A stretch of 64,000 nucleotides of DNA, taken from assembly GCA_033557465.1 (NCBI GenBank), contig CM066031.1:1067310444-1067374443 (forward strand), given 5' to 3'. This stretch comes from Ichthyophis bannanicus. Its lineage: Eukaryota; Chordata; Amphibia; Gymnophiona; Ichthyophiidae. Below, piece after piece: positions 1 to 10,984 of the stretch. A program made the translations under genes and the position numbers. How positions within the stretch are numbered: the first letter of the stretch is position 1; each line of letters begins with the position of its first letter. The notes beneath the pieces were generated by a model. That model worked only from the letters and a program-made list of their open reading frames with translations. It was not told where the DNA came from and searched no databases.

Positions 1-545
1 AACACCACCTTTTCTCTAGAAAAAGACAAAAACGGCTCCCTGCAAGACAACACCTGCAACTCCGAAATACGCCGAGCCAAACAGATGGCTACGAAAAACA
101 TGGTCTTCAATGTTAAGTCTTTCATGGAAGCCCGATGTAATGGCTCAAAAGGCGGCTTGGCCAAAGCCGCCAACACCAAATTAAGATCCCAAGACAGAAT
201 TGACACTCTACGCGATGGTCGCAACCGAGCAACCGCTTTGAGAAAACGCAGCACATCAGCATGAGCGCTGAGCCCAACTCCTTGGATCTTACCGTGGTAA
301 CAAGAAAGGGCAGCCAACTGCACCCGCAAGGAGCTGGCAGCAAGCCCTTTATCAAAACCATCCTGTAGAAAACTCAAGATCGAAGGAATAGATACCGTAG
401 ACACCCGAATCTGTCGTTGCGAGCACCAATCCTCAAATATACGCCAGATTCTAACATACGCTAGGGAAGTGGAGCACTTCCTAGCCTTGAGCAACGTAGC
501 CACCACCGCCGGGGCATAACCTTTCTTTCTCAGCCAAGCCCTTTC
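1..545 (-). pseudogene. DIRS-A tyrosine recombinase, partial at window edge
   Basis: The minus strand encodes the N-terminal, core-binding part of a DIRS integrase (segment FLQDGFDKGLAASSLRVQLA, near 300-370) and then the start of the catalytic domain with the first catalytic arginine in RRISEL (near 75-95). It aligns segment by segment with the more complete recombinase of DIRS-C (51014-52187, KRISEL). The frame changes between the two parts. The HxxR and tyrosine motifs would lie beyond position 1. In DIRS elements this enzyme joins the circular cDNA to the genome in place of a DDE integrase. Confidence 0.8.
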
Positions 546-813
546 AATGGCCATACCGTAAGCAAGAATCGATCCACTTGCGGCATGAACAGAGGACCCT
601 GAATCAAGAGATCCGCCCTGGCCGGTAACCGCCAGGGTTCCCCATCCAGGCGACGCACCAGATCCGCGTACCACGGCCATCTTGGCCAATCTGGTGCCAC
701 CAGAAGCACTCTTCCCAGATGAGCCTCGATCCGCTGAATCACCCGACCGATCAGCACCCATGGCGGAAACAAATACAGAAGGCCCGAAACTGGCCATGGC
801 TGTAGAAGCGCGT

Positions 814-2470
814 CTAGGCCCTCCGACATCCTCTCACCTCCTGCTGAAGAAACAACTGGCCTTTGCCAACTGGAAAGTCGCCATTAGATCCATTATGGGA
901 CTCCCCCAATGGCAAAACTATCTGGGCATAGACTTCCGGATGCAGCTCCCACTCTCCGGCATCCACTCTGACTCTGCTGAGAAAATCGGCCATCACGTTG
1001 TCCTTTCCGGCGATGTGCGCCGCCGAAATCGCCAATAGCCGACTCTCTACCCAGGTGAACAACAAGTCCACCTCCTCTTCCATGGCTGCACTTCCCGTGC
1101 CGCCTTGGCGATTGATGTAAGCGACCGCCGCCGAGTTGTCGGACAGAACTCGGACTGCTCGACCCGTTACCAACTTCTCGAACGCTTGCAGAGCTCTGAA
1201 GTTTGCTCGAAGCTCTAGACAATTGACCAAGAGCTCTCCAGGGGCGACCACCACCCCTGCGCGAATCTGCTCTCACAGTATGCTCCCCAACCTCCGAGGC
1301 TGGCATCCGTCAACAACGGAAGCCAGTCCGGCTGTTCCAACGGCATACCCGCCGCTAGCGAGGACGGGAGCAACCACCACTGAAGCGACTGCCTGACCTT
1401 GACCGGACACGGAAGCCGCTTGCTCAACGAATCCGACTGGTGCAACCACCGCCGAAGAAGAGACCTTTGCAGAGGTCACATATGCACCTTGGCCCACGGA
1501 ACCGCCTCCAGCGTCGCCGCCATGGTCCCCAGCACCCGCAGATAAGTCCAAGCCGAGGGAGACGAAGCGGCCTGGAAGGCTCGAAGCAACTGCCTGAGCC
1601 CGTGAGCTCGCCCTTCCGGCAAAAAGACTCTGCCGTTCCTCGTGTCAAAATGGACCCCCAAGTATTCCAGGTTTTGAGACGGTTCTAAGCGGCTTTTGGC
1701 TGGGTTGACCACCCAACCCAGGCTCTGAAGAAACTGCACCACTTTGTTCATCACCTGCACACTCTCTGCCTCGGACTTTGCCCGAATTAACCAATCGTCA
1801 AGATAGGGAATTCTGGTACATCCCTCTCTGCGCAACACCGCTGCCACTACCACCATTATCTTGGTGAAAGTGTGCGGTGCCATCGCCAATCCGAAGGACA
1901 GCGCTTGAAGCTGGTAGTGTCCCCAAGGAAAAACAAACCTCACGAATTTTTGATGCTCTGCCCGAATGGGAATGTGCAAGTATGCTTCGGTCAGATCGAG
2001 CGACGTCAAGAATTCTCCCTGACGAACTGCCACAATGACGGACCGAAGCGTCTCCATCCGAAAGTGTGGTACCCGTAAACACCGATTTACGCCCTTCAGA
2101 TCCAAGATGGGACGCCACACACCGCCTTTCTTTGGCACCACGAAATAAAAAGAATACCGACCCGCGCCATGCTCGGCCTCCGGCACCTCTACAACCGCTC
2201 CTAGTTGAAAGTGATTCAAGCTACTCTGCGGCAACTCAAACGTCTTCTTTGAGCCTCTGCAAGGAGACATGACAAACTAATCCTGCACGGGACGCGCCAG
2301 CTCCAGGGCATAACCCTGACAGACAATCTCCAGCACCCACTGGTCGGTCGTGATTTGGGTCCAAGCAGGAAGAAACTCCCGAAGCCTCCCGCCAATCGGA
2401 GTTTCGCCCACCGGGACCCGCCTCACTTCATTGCGGCTTTCATGTTGCAGCAGCAGAGCTTGCGGAGAAA
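814..2470 (-). pseudogene. DIRS-A reverse transcriptase-RNase H
   Basis: A 264-codon stretch (2270-1476) holds the RT: RPILDLKGVNRCLRVPHFRM, LDLTEAYLHIPI, a FGLAMAPHTF block and the catalytic YLDDWL box, then a connection domain ending in VPWAKVHM. After a frameshift near 1460 the RNase H follows: TDASLGGWG (first Asp), LELRA (Glu), SDNSAAVAYIN (Asp) and KDNVMADFLSR. All core catalytic residues of RT and RNase H are visible. The N-terminal extension continues to about 2470, where DIRS-B has inserted. DIRS RTs are related to those of LTR elements; the YLDD box is typical. Pseudogene by frameshift and insertion only. Confidence 0.85.
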
Positions 2471-2471
2471 A

Positions 2472-2634
2472 TGGAAATTACACTTACCTGGTAATTGATG
2501 TTCCTTGAGGGAGTACAGTTCAGTCCTCCACCACTGGGTAGTGCACCTCCTCCTGCAACATGGAGACTGGACAAGTCAAACTTGTGACATCACCGGGTAT
2601 ATCCTGCTGGTCTTCTCCCATGATCCCCCAGTGA
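2472..2634 (-). repeat. DIRS-B 3' inverted terminal repeat with 3' extension
   Basis: Bases about 2513-2634 are the inverted copy of 8104-8236. The outer part (2472-2512) is a 3'-only extension whose sense strand ends in ATTACCAGGTAAGTG. Positions 2472-2528 form a perfect inverted repeat with 2954-3010 in the ICR. An internal palindrome-like segment (GACAAGTCAAACTTGTGAC) is present near 2570-2588. Confidence 0.8.
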
Positions 2635-2953
2635 CCTACTGTCAAAGCAGACTCAAAGGAGCAAACAAACAACCAGTTAAAGTACTAAATACAAAGCTAT
2701 GCTCAAACTTCAACTTTAAAGTCACAGGGCCCCAAAAAGAAAGGCCGAAAACACCCTCCTCCGTGCCCGTCCCCCTGTGCACCAAACAGCGGAAGACAGA
2801 GAGCTAGAAGGAAGGAGAACTAAGGAAGAGTATAGGCAGAAAAGGTTGCTCTCGCGATTACCTGCCAATCAGAGCCCGTTGCCGACGCTAGGATCCGAAA
2901 ACACACTCGGAACTGACGCCTCGCGTCTGAAACATCCATCCCCGGGCGGGAAT

Positions 2954-3050
2954 GAGGACTGAACTGTACTCCCTCAAGGAACATCAATTACCAGGTAAGT
3001 GTAATTTCCATTTCCTTATCGGTCCTACAGTTCAGTCCTCCACCACTGGG
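2954..3050 (-). repeat. DIRS-B internal complementary region (ICR)
   Basis: The left half (2954-3010) is the exact reverse complement of the 3' terminus (2472-2528); the right half (3011-3040) reads TTCCTTATCGGTCCTACAG on the plus strand, the same as the sense start of the 5' repeat (near 8256). One block matching both ends is the diagnostic ICR of DIRS elements, thought to align the ends of the cDNA for circle formation. Confidence 0.8.
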
Positions 3051-4050
3051 ATGTACCAGAGCAGTAATCATTGGGAGGGACCTATCCAGTCGGCTCGGCC
3101 CCTAAACGAACAGAGCAGGCACCGACCCCAGCCCGCTCCTCACGTCAACAGGCGGTAAGCCAACCAGGAAGACACGACCGAGAGCCCACTTGGATCCTCT
3201 TCACTGGTGAAAACAGCACAGAACTCTGCCCCAAGCAGCGCTAGTGCTTCAGAAAGACAAACTCGCCATCGCAAACACACTGAACGCCCTAGTAACAGAC
3301 CTACTGAGAAGGCTACTGGAGCTCCGCCTGAAAAATCCGCTTGAGCTCCCCCTTGGCTCTCGACCCCACCAGGGTGTCAAGTGTTAGCAACCGCTGCTCT
3401 CCCGCAGAACCCGCCTCCACGGAGGGACAGGCAGCGAAGAGACCTCCCAGAAAGCGACGGAACCTTCACCTAAGGTCCAAGAAACGCAGGTTACAAGCAA
3501 AGTGTTCTTGCATAAGTCCCAAACCGACAACTAGACAGGCACAGCCGGATTCCACGAGGGAGAATGGAACCGAGGTCCATCCAGACAGAGGTGGGAAGCA
3601 AAATGAGGGAAATGGAAAAACCACCAGCGTCAAACACCCTATTTGTCACACCTCTTAAGGGCTTTATTCTTTGCAACACAAAGTAGCTCTACAGCTATGT
3701 CCTGGACCAGTTGGAGTCTTTTTAATTGAGAATGTGGAATGCAGCTAAGCAATGAGTTGCAATAAACCAAGCGTGATCCACCAAGGGCATATAAGAGGGT
3801 GTCAAGTGCCCCAGAGTCCAGCGTTGTTTCAGAAGATGTGGAGTCTTACATGGTGTGACAAAAAAGAAAGGAGACTCTGGTAGCCACGCCCACGATGCAA
3901 TGCCAGTAGGCCAACCGCTTACATCACCTGGATATGCCCTCCGGAATTGGAGGAACCATGCAGAAGTAGCAATCGCCGACGTGATCCATGGGCCCTCTCC
4001 AGATCATTGGAACCGCAAAAGACTTTGATGGTCTTTTCCCATCCATCCAC
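3051..4050 (-). pseudogene. DIRS-B tyrosine recombinase relic
   Basis: Just inside the ICR, 3041-3110 matches the start of the DIRS-C recombinase 3' region (both share GAGCAGTAATCATTG). Similarity then fades, with short colinear blocks, and no recombinase frame stays open. Called by position and weak nucleotide similarity to 51000-52000; the short open frames here have no recognisable domain. Confidence 0.45.
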
Positions 4051-4271
4051 CGCCTGAGATCTGCTACACATGTATTGCAGCATATGTGTGGCGCCTAGCT
4101 TTTATCCTGATCTTTTATTCTGCAGCCAAAATATAAATTGTAGGCTTTCTGAATCGCCACAGTCATATGCCATTTTTGTGATGTAAAAGTCACATCACCA
4201 CAACTAGAGCAGAAATTATCTGCATGATTAACACCAGTACGAGGAATCGCCAAATATGCTGTGAGTGACCT

Positions 4272-4287
4272 ATCGGTATAAAATAAA

Positions 4288-4322
<35 letters not shown>
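4272..4322 (+). repeat. poly(T) tract
   Basis: About 33 consecutive T (plus strand), flanked by AT-rich DNA with no DIRS similarity (about 4090-4450). It may mark an A-tailed retro-insert on the minus strand, but no source element was recognised. Confidence 0.5.
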
Positions 4323-4325
<3 letters not shown>

Positions 4326-4449
4326 GTCAAGCGAGGCAAATTTAAGTAGTGACTGCATCAACTGGTTTTGGACAGTTATTTCGATTGGTTGCAAGTTAAG
4401 ATTATGCAAGCTCATGCAAATGTTGCAGAATACACTGGTAATGGTCCCC

Positions 4450-6450
4450 ACTGACTAATGAAGAGCACATATCTTAGCAACCAGACCCAGTCGGCCATTT
4501 TCACTATGACCTCTGAAAGGCATAGAATGGACCGGGCCACGGCCCTGTACCAATGCGTCGACGCTATCCAGTAGCCTCATATGTCCTCTGCTAAACATCG
4601 ACCCGTCGCCGCAGACTGACAGGTCGCCATGAGGTCCAATATGGGCTGACCGCATCTGAGCACATGCGGCGCGCACACCACCTGATGCAATCTCACTCCT
4701 CCGGCAAACACTCGGACCCCGCTAAGGACATTCGCCACCACAGTGTCCCCACCGAAACGCAGGCCAAGGCTTCAACCGCGCACGCTGACCCTTCGCTCGG
4801 GCCACCCTGACCACCCAACCGACTCCACCCTGCCGATCGAAATAGGCCACCATCCCGGAGATCTCAGACAGCACCTACAGCGCTCGATCTGCTACCGTGT
4901 CCGCAAACGCCTGCCACAGCTGACGTACCGCGTACCGTTCCAGTCAGACGATGGAACACTGGGCGTGCTGTGTACACTAAAACGCCTTGTACATAAAGGA
5001 TCTCCAAAATGTAGCTGAGTCTAACCATGCTCCGGCCAAGCTCCCGGAAGAAAGGGACAGAACCTTATAAAAAAGAAGTGGGGACAATTAGGAAGGCTTT
5101 CCTGTTTGATTATTCTTTTTTTTTTTTTTTTTCCTTTTTACAACTCCATAAGGGCCACAAGACACACAACCGAACAGGGCATTGTCCAGAGAACGCAAGG
5201 CCCCTCCTCCAGGCTGACTCCACATCCACAGCCTAAACCGGCAGTCACCTTGGCTGATGCCGAGCAGCGCGGAAGCCAACTTGTAAGCCCAGCATATGAA
5301 GTATGCCTACTAGTACAGCATTCCAAAATGGAGGGACATGTAACTGGACGGCTTTGAATATGAACCTACAGATATCCCGCGCTTGCTCCAAGACAAGCAC
5401 TGTGCAGCCTACTGGTCTTCTCGGAGCACCGCCACGACCCGAAGACCTAAACCGGCCAGCAAAAGACGACGTACGCTGGGCCCGAAGGAACCTGGTTGAA
5501 CGGATCCCAGCACTCCCTGTATCGTTAGGATCGGAGCCTCCCCCCAAGGACTCAGCCCTGGTTGGAACCGGCTGAGCATAACTCCAGGTCCTGCGGCGAG
5601 CCCCCACGAAGAAGTGGGACGCAACGATGCCTTGAGGAAAGGGAAGGCGCAATGGGTGAAGCAAGTTGCTAGCCGACCAAGGGAGTAAATCCCACACGCG
5701 CACCTCAACGGAAGGACGGAAGAACCGAGGATTCTGGTCCCACAGGTGCGCCTGCTAGCCTTTAACAACATACACCTCCGCAGGTACAAGAAACTTAAAT
5801 TGTGAGCACCTTCAGGTGTAAGGGGAATAGACGACAGCCTCCGACTGTGGACCACCTTGTCTTGCACAACAGACAGCAGCACCCCACCAAACAAATGATT
5901 GGGAATATATGACCTCAGAACCCCAAGGCAGAGGTAAAACAGTAGAACGTGCAGTGGACGTGAATTTCCAGATCTGCCAGCCCCCTGCCCACATTGAGAA
6001 GAGGCAGAGAAGAACTGGACCGGCGGATCTGGAGGGGTGCCTCCTGGACAGCCGGGCCACCGAAGGGAAAGCTGATGACTGAGGCCCAAACTCCTCAGGA
6101 TGGCCCCGTCTTGCATTGGCAACCCCATGCAACACCATGACAACCCCGCTCACGATATCCCAAGCGATCTCTGTCATTGCTGCAACAATCACCTGAGCAT
6201 GAGATCACAGACGGAACACGGACATGCAGACGCACTCAAGGAGAGTGCACCTAAGAAGTATGAGCCTATCCAACATCCAGCACCACATGTCCAGGTGTCC
6301 CACTCCTGTCACCCAAAACACAGGACGCTTGAACCTAGGTGACCGTCATAGCAAAGACAGGGAGGCCTGACTGCCGCTATCAACCCTTCCAGGACCCTGG
6401 AACACTAAGCCCCGGACTGTGCCATCCCGCAACACTTCTCACGATCCCCA
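4450..6450 (-). pseudogene. DIRS-B RT-RNase H relic
   Basis: The plus strand at 4620-4780 is colinear with the RNase H region of DIRS-A (880-1040): both show a GCCAT..AGGTCCA..ATATGGG-like start, then a GATGCA..CTC..CTCCGGCA block and a similar CCGCTGAG/AAGGACATT segment. Further blocks at 4850-4930 and 5190-5260 follow the same order. No frame is open across it. A 244-codon frame at 5409-6143 (minus) is open but has no RT motif and is judged fortuitous. Confidence 0.5.
5114..5131 (+). repeat. poly(T) tract in DIRS-B relic
   Basis: A run of about 18 T inside the eroded pol region, absent from the equivalent place in DIRS-A. Similar runs occur at 4290, 10495, 21787 and 63870. Confidence 0.4.
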
Positions 6451-6689
6451 GCAAGGGCCTTTCCCCAGATGGCCCAGATGGGCAGTGTTCCCGCCAAATG
6501 GGCAAGCTGCGCTCTGATAACATAGTGCAGAAAACCAAATCAAAGTGTCTTAACCTAGCTAATTTTTGTCTAATAGTGATCATTCATAATATCAGCCAGG
6601 TTCAATCATAACATTAGTATTAATGATCTCTAAAGATTGAAGAGTTACTAATGTAACACTAATTGTTTTGGGGTTTTTTTGTTTTGTTT

Positions 6690-7180
6690 TTTTAAAAGAG
6701 CTTCAAAGGCGATCTTGGAAACTGCAGACCAATGAATCTGAGTTCAGTGCCAGTTAAATGATAGAACTTGTTCTGAAAAGCAGCACCAAGCTGTCTTTTC
6801 AAAGGGTTAATAAACATGTGATTAAGCCAAATGATATGTATCTGGATGTTTTAGAAGGTACTTGACAAAGCCCCTTATGAACTTCTCCTGAGGAAGGAGA
6901 TGATGTGCTATTATAGAATGGGAAATGGATCAAAAACAGGAACACAATAGGACTAAATGGCCAGTTTTCTCACAGGAGACCCGTAAATAGTGGAATGTCT
7001 CGGGATCTGCACTGGAACTGGCATCTGGTAACATCTACTGCACTGAAATGATCTGGAAAAGAGATCAGCAAGCATGGCGATCAAATTTGCAGATGGCATA
7101 ACGACATTTAGAGGCTGTCTGCACAATTTCCAAGCGTATAAACATGGAAATAGCATCCTTATGTAAATGACAATTTCAGA
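6690..7180 (+). pseudogene. CR1 reverse transcriptase relic
   Basis: Conceptual translation with many stops keeps the CR1 RT order also seen in CR1-1 (15480-16000): ENCRPMNLSSVPVK (for NYRPVSLTSVPGK), KVLDKAPYELL (for KAFDKVPHERL), a SGVPQG-equivalent block near 6985, DLEKRSASMAIKFADG (for DLEKGISSEVIKFADD). It sits inside DIRS-B and is 5' and 3' truncated. Old copy, long dead. Confidence 0.6.
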
Positions 7181-7429
7181 AAGGGCTCAATTTGTAGGTG
7201 GTTGTGCCGCCGATGACCCTGAATGGCCAAATCCTAGCACGAAAACCTGCTGCTGACAGACGTCGCTAACTGCCAGAATGCAGACAAAGGTAAAGGCACC
7301 CCCCAAGAAGTAAAATCCAAACCAATCAAATTGCATTCAAAGAACTATAAACTATCATGAAATTAAAAGGAAATTAAAATTAAAAGGAAATTAAAATTAA
7401 AAGTAACAGCAAAAGGAAGTCCTTATCTG

Positions 7430-8103
7430 GGTGTAGCCGCGTGGAACAGCGTCGTCTGCTCAAACGCAGGGCTGCTCCGCTCTCCGCCACGAGGCCTCAG
7501 CCCTGCCGAGAAAATAGCGCCAATCCGAAGCAGGCCCGTTTGGCGCCAGACACCACAGAGGCGGCAAGAGCTCAGAGCCCCTCCATGCGGACTCGAGAGA
7601 CTCCCTTGTGGCGTCGGGATGCAGCAGTTACCCCGCTGTAGTTGCGGGGTGAAGAGCTGTCCAGACACGCTGCTGCCTCACGCCACCAGAAGTAGCAGAC
7701 GCTGCGAGCCCCGGCCCACCGGCTAAAGAACCTCGAATGGCCTGAGGCTCCCGCCGCGATGGGAATCTGCCGCATGGACACTGCCAAAATGCAGGTGTTC
7801 CACAGAGCTCTCCCCCGTACAGTCCTGGGGGAGAGATCATCACCGGGCACAGAGACCGAAGAATCCCAAGCAGAGAGGCTAGCTGGCAGCGTGAACTTTG
7901 AAAAGGGACAGAACCCCCCTTTACACTAAGGCAGACTAGGTGAAAATAAATAAAGTAAAAGTAAATGAAATTAAATGAAAATGAATACAATTTACAGGAT
8001 TACACCTAAAGAAGGGCAAAAGAAATGCAAGGTAAATCAAATCCTGACTAACTGCTCCTAAACTGCTTCTCAAGTGAGCCCAGCACCTAGGCTCACTACG
8101 TCA
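7430..8103 (-). other. DIRS-B leader / degenerate gag start
   Basis: The block near 7803-7840 (GAGCTCTCCCCCGTACAGTC then GGGGGAGAGATC) parallels the DIRS-C leader at 63804-63835 (GGGCTCTCCCCCGTCCAATC). 8040-8100 parallels the DIRS-A leader at 10555-10620 (TGAGCCCAGC...GGCTCAC against TGAGCCCTGCTGGGCTCAC). GC-rich here, AT-rich at 7920-8000. No open gag frame is recognisable. Confidence 0.5.
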
Positions 8104-8256
8104 TGCTGCATGGAGACTGGACACACTGGGGGATCATGGGAGAAGACCAGCAGGATATACCCGGTGATGTCACAAGTTTGACTTGTCCAGTCTCCATGTT
8201 GCAGGAGGAGGTGCACTACCCAGTGGTGGAGGACTGAACTGTAGGACCGATAAGGA
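8104..8256 (-). repeat. DIRS-B 5' inverted terminal repeat
   Basis: Inverted copy of 2513-2634, nearly identical. It also contains its own foldback: TGCTGCATGGAGACTGGACA (8104-8123) against TGTCCAGTCTCCATGTTGCA (8184-8203). The sense strand starts TTCCTTATCGGTCCTACAG. The equivalent foldback is present in the 5' repeat of DIRS-A. Confidence 0.8.
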
Positions 8257-9688
8257 ACCTCTATTCGCTCCCCGAAAACCCTGTCCACGCGACGGAGCTC
8301 AACCTCTCAAACCCCCCTGAAACGCGACGTGCGAAAATTGGCGGAAGTCTCGAAACTGCCCCCAAAACCCCAGTCCGGACTTTCCCTGTTTCGGCTTATC
8401 CTCCGGCAGGCGACCACTCTCGGTCTCTCCGAGGTCTTTGACTAATTTATCCAGATCCTCACCAAACAACAAACGCCCTTTAAATGGTAATTTCCCCAAC
8501 CGGGATTTAGACAAACTATCCGCAGCCCAATTGTGCAACCACACCGATCTGCGAGCTGCTACCACGGACGCTGTACTATTCGCTACAGCTCTTCTCAAGT
8601 CGTAATGGATGTCTGCTAAATAAACTGTTCCGGACTCCAACCGACCGAGCTCTCAGAGTTCGATCTGCTCCAAGTGAGGAGAAAGGCACAGACACTGCAC
8701 CCAGTGCAGGCACGCCCATGCTATCCAAGCTCCACAAATGGACGCCTGTAAAGAACACGCATCCGCCTCAAACACCTGCTTCAGTAAACTGTCAAGCTTT
8801 CAGTCCTGCGCATCCTTTAATGCCGCAGCATCCTCCACCGAGATAGTGGTCTTCTTTGTAACCACCGCCACCGCTGCATCAACACGTGGCGATCAAAACC
8901 TTTCCTTATCGGAGAGGATAAAGCCTATTCATGGTCCGCATCCCGTGGAGACCCACTTCCGGATGGTCCCATTCGTCCTGTATCATTTTTTCGACCACTC
9001 TGTGTATGGGAAACACCACCTGTGTCTGCCGCACTGCCTGAATAACAGGATCTTCGACCTCCTCCTCACCTACTGCCTGAGTCACCAGATTCAACATTTG
9101 AAGAGCCTCCGTGATTAACGCGGGCAGCTCTTCCTTCCGAAAGATCCTAATGATCTTAGCCTGGTCCTCAGGCTCCGGAATCTCCCCTTCCTCGAGATCC
9201 ACGGACTTTTCCTCTGGCTCCCAGTCGGGCCTGTCAACCTCCATCCAATCATTCTCCGTAATCGATAACACTCGAGCCCGCGGTTTCTTAGATGCCGGAT
9301 GGCCCGCCCCTCCCCCCTCAGCTACATCAATATGCTGAGTAAGGGAGGACAGAAGCCCTGACCACGGCAATTTGCCCTGCTGTTGCAAGCAAAATGCCTG
9401 GTGCATTAGCAAAACGAAATCCGGACAGAAGTCCCCAAGATCCGCAGACCCCGAGGCTGAGGGCATGCCTGACGACCCTGCCGCCTCTACAGACGGCAAC
9501 TCCTGCTCAGCCACTTGCGCCAAGGCGGACATCGGATCCCCCGATGCCTCTTGCGCCCCAGTAAGATCTTTGCAGTCCATCTGCTGTTCCACTGTAGAGG
9601 AAAGAACTGCACAGCCGCGGCAAACACCGGACTCGGCCACAGTGCCCCTCCGGGTTCCGCACACAACACATTGCGGACATGCCGCCAT
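8257..9688 (-). pseudogene. DIRS-A gag-like protein
   Basis: The main frame (9688-8906, 260 codons) starts with a cysteine-rich head, MAACPQCVVCG then VCRGC, suggesting a zinc-binding motif. The middle has GDFCPDFVLLMHQAFCLQQQ and an acidic segment EEGEIPEPEDQAKIIR, then VFPIHRVVEKMIQDEWDHPE. After frameshifts the C-terminal part (8640-8299) has YLADIHYDLRRAVANS and FGEDLDKLVKDLGE. The same blocks occur in the same order in DIRS-C (61983-63237) and, split by insertions, in DIRS-G. Position as first ORF and the head cysteines support a Gag (nucleocapsid-like) role; function is inferred. Confidence 0.7.
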
Positions 9689-10624
9689 GAAGTTACCCCA
9701 GATATAACTCCCTTGAGGCTTGATCTTCCTTCTATCTTCTTATTCCTTTAACTTAGTTAATTATTTAAATATTCAATTATTCCCGTTATTTTGTTTTGTT
9801 TTGTTTTTTCAAGCTGAACATGAAAGTGCTAGACACTGCAAACCTAAAACCTACCTGCCTTACATAAGTAAAAATTTGTTATCGTAGGAAAAATCCCCCC
9901 TCCACCCCCCCCCCCCCCCGGTTTACCCGTCAGCAAAAGGGAGAGGAAACCGCCGGAATTAAAACCCCAAATCAAAGAAATAACAGCAATAAAGGTAAAA
10001 AAAAAACCAACAACCGCTGAAAGAAAGAACCGAAATAGAGCTGCTGCACGCGCGCGCTTCTGCTGCCTGGCAGCCACGCGGTTGTCCTTCCCTACTCTAA
10101 AATGGCCGCCGGAGCAGGGCCGCTAGAAAAAAGGGCGCCAAAACACCGCGCTGCCCAGAACTCTGGTACGCGATAGATCTGCCGCAGCCAAACAGCACAG
10201 ACCCTGGCTGCCGTCCGATCCAACAATTTGCCTCCTAAGCTGCCTCTCTGCACCGCGCGGCACCCTGACAAGTCCTAGAATGCCGCCGGTGTGTACTTAC
10301 AATTTCTCACTCCTGCACTTTCATTCCGTTCTGCAGCCGGAACCCCACAGCCGCGATCTTGGCTCACTTTGCGGTGCCGGGGGTGCTCAGAGGCCGGCAG
10401 GGATGCCCCAAGAAAGAACAGCAGAAGCCTGCTTAAAACTAATGTTGCCAGGCAGGGAGCAGCTAAGAAAGATCTGGGCTGACTTCAAACGCTTTTTTTT
10501 TTTTTTTTTTTAAGGCAGAATGCCTCAAGGATAAAATTCCAAGAAATTAAACTGAATAGTCTAACTACTCTACGCTACGCTCCTTATCTGTTCCTCTAGT
10601 GAGCCCTGCTGGGCTCACATCCTC
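9689..10624 (-). other. DIRS-A 5' leader
   Basis: Untranslated segment between the gag start and the 5' terminal repeat. It holds a TTTTG-type run (9790-9808), a C tract of about 14 (9906-9919), a poly(T) run at 10493-10512, and GC-rich CpG-bearing DNA at 10030-10430. The same order of T-rich and GC-rich blocks is seen in the DIRS-C leader (63238-64000). No protein recognised. Confidence 0.5.
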
Positions 10625-10777
10625 CTGCTGCATGGAGACTGGTCACACTGGAGGCTGATGGGAGTGGACGGCAGGCTATATCCAGTGATGTCATGATTTT
10701 AACATGCCAGTCTCCAAGCTGCAGGAGGAGGTTGACAATCCAGAAGTAGAGGACTGAACTGGAGGAACGATAAGGAA
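10625..10777 (-). repeat. DIRS-A 5' inverted terminal repeat
   Basis: Related to the DIRS-B repeat at 8104-8256 and closer to the DIRS-C ends (50446-50610). The sense strand starts TTCCTTATCGTTCCTCCAG, as in the DIRS-C ICR (50957). Foldback: CTGCATGGAGACTGG (10628-10642) against CCAGTCTCCAAGCTGCAG (10707-10724). The partner 3' repeat lies outside the window. Confidence 0.75.
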
Positions 10778-10884
10778 TTTGCCTTTATTACCATAGTCTA
10801 ATCTCTGTAAAAATAAATAAATAAAAATGCTAAGGCAGCAGGATTTCCCAACCCGTGGTAAAGTTTACCAGGGCAGATCGTGGA

Positions 10885-10975
10885 GTTGTCTAGCAGGATT
10901 CAAGGAAAGGAAATTATCAGGCATTATTACAAATGTCTCCTTTCTTATCTTGCTAGACTAGTCCAGATGAGTGGG
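10885..10975 (-). repeat. DIRS-F ICR/terminal block
   Basis: Plus strand has CTAGCAGGATTCAAGG followed by ATTATCAGGCATTATTAC and then CCTTTCTTATCTTGCTAGAC. The first part resembles the 3' end of DIRS-G (39940-39982), the second the 5' end of DIRS-G (30156-30190). The two-end composition is that of an ICR; the outermost 3' repeat is not clear. Confidence 0.5.
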
Positions 10976-10984
10976 ATGTGCCCA

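Larger units (their letters stand above)
2472..8256 (-). mobile_element. DIRS-B, DIRS element with intact termini and eroded interior, inserted in DIRS-A
   Basis: Bounded by inverted terminal repeats (2472-2634 and 8104-8256) that share over 100 nearly identical bases, with an internal complementary region at 2954-3050 matching both ends. Protein-coding content is eroded: only nucleotide-level colinearity with DIRS-A remains (YR relic 3051-4050, RT-RNase H relic 4450-6450, leader 7430-8100). DIRS-A pol stops at the left border and its gag resumes at the right border, so the borders are insertion points. A CR1 RT relic sits at 6690-7180. Confidence 0.75.
1..10777 (-). mobile_element. DIRS-A, DIRS-type YR retrotransposon, interrupted, 3' end outside window
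   Basis: Reading the minus strand from high to low coordinate gives 5' terminal repeat (10625-10777), leader, gag (8257-9688), RT-RNase H (814-2470) and a tyrosine recombinase that runs off the left edge. The RT N-terminal region stops near 2470 and the gag C-terminus resumes near 8257; the DNA between is DIRS-B. The order and protein matches agree with DIRS-C at 50446-64000, which serves as the internal reference. All three coding regions carry frameshifts, so the copy is inactive. No methyltransferase domain was seen. The missing 3' end (ICR and 3' repeat) must lie to the left. Confidence 0.85.

Noticed and set aside
5409..6143. 244-codon open frame (minus strand)
   Set aside because: No recognised domain; it overlaps several other open frames in an eroded DIRS pol region and has a composition expected by chance in GC-rich DNA.
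2513..8236. Long terminal repeats of an LTR retrotransposon
   Set aside because: The repeats are inverted, not direct, and the element has an ICR and tyrosine recombinase relatives, which fits DIRS.
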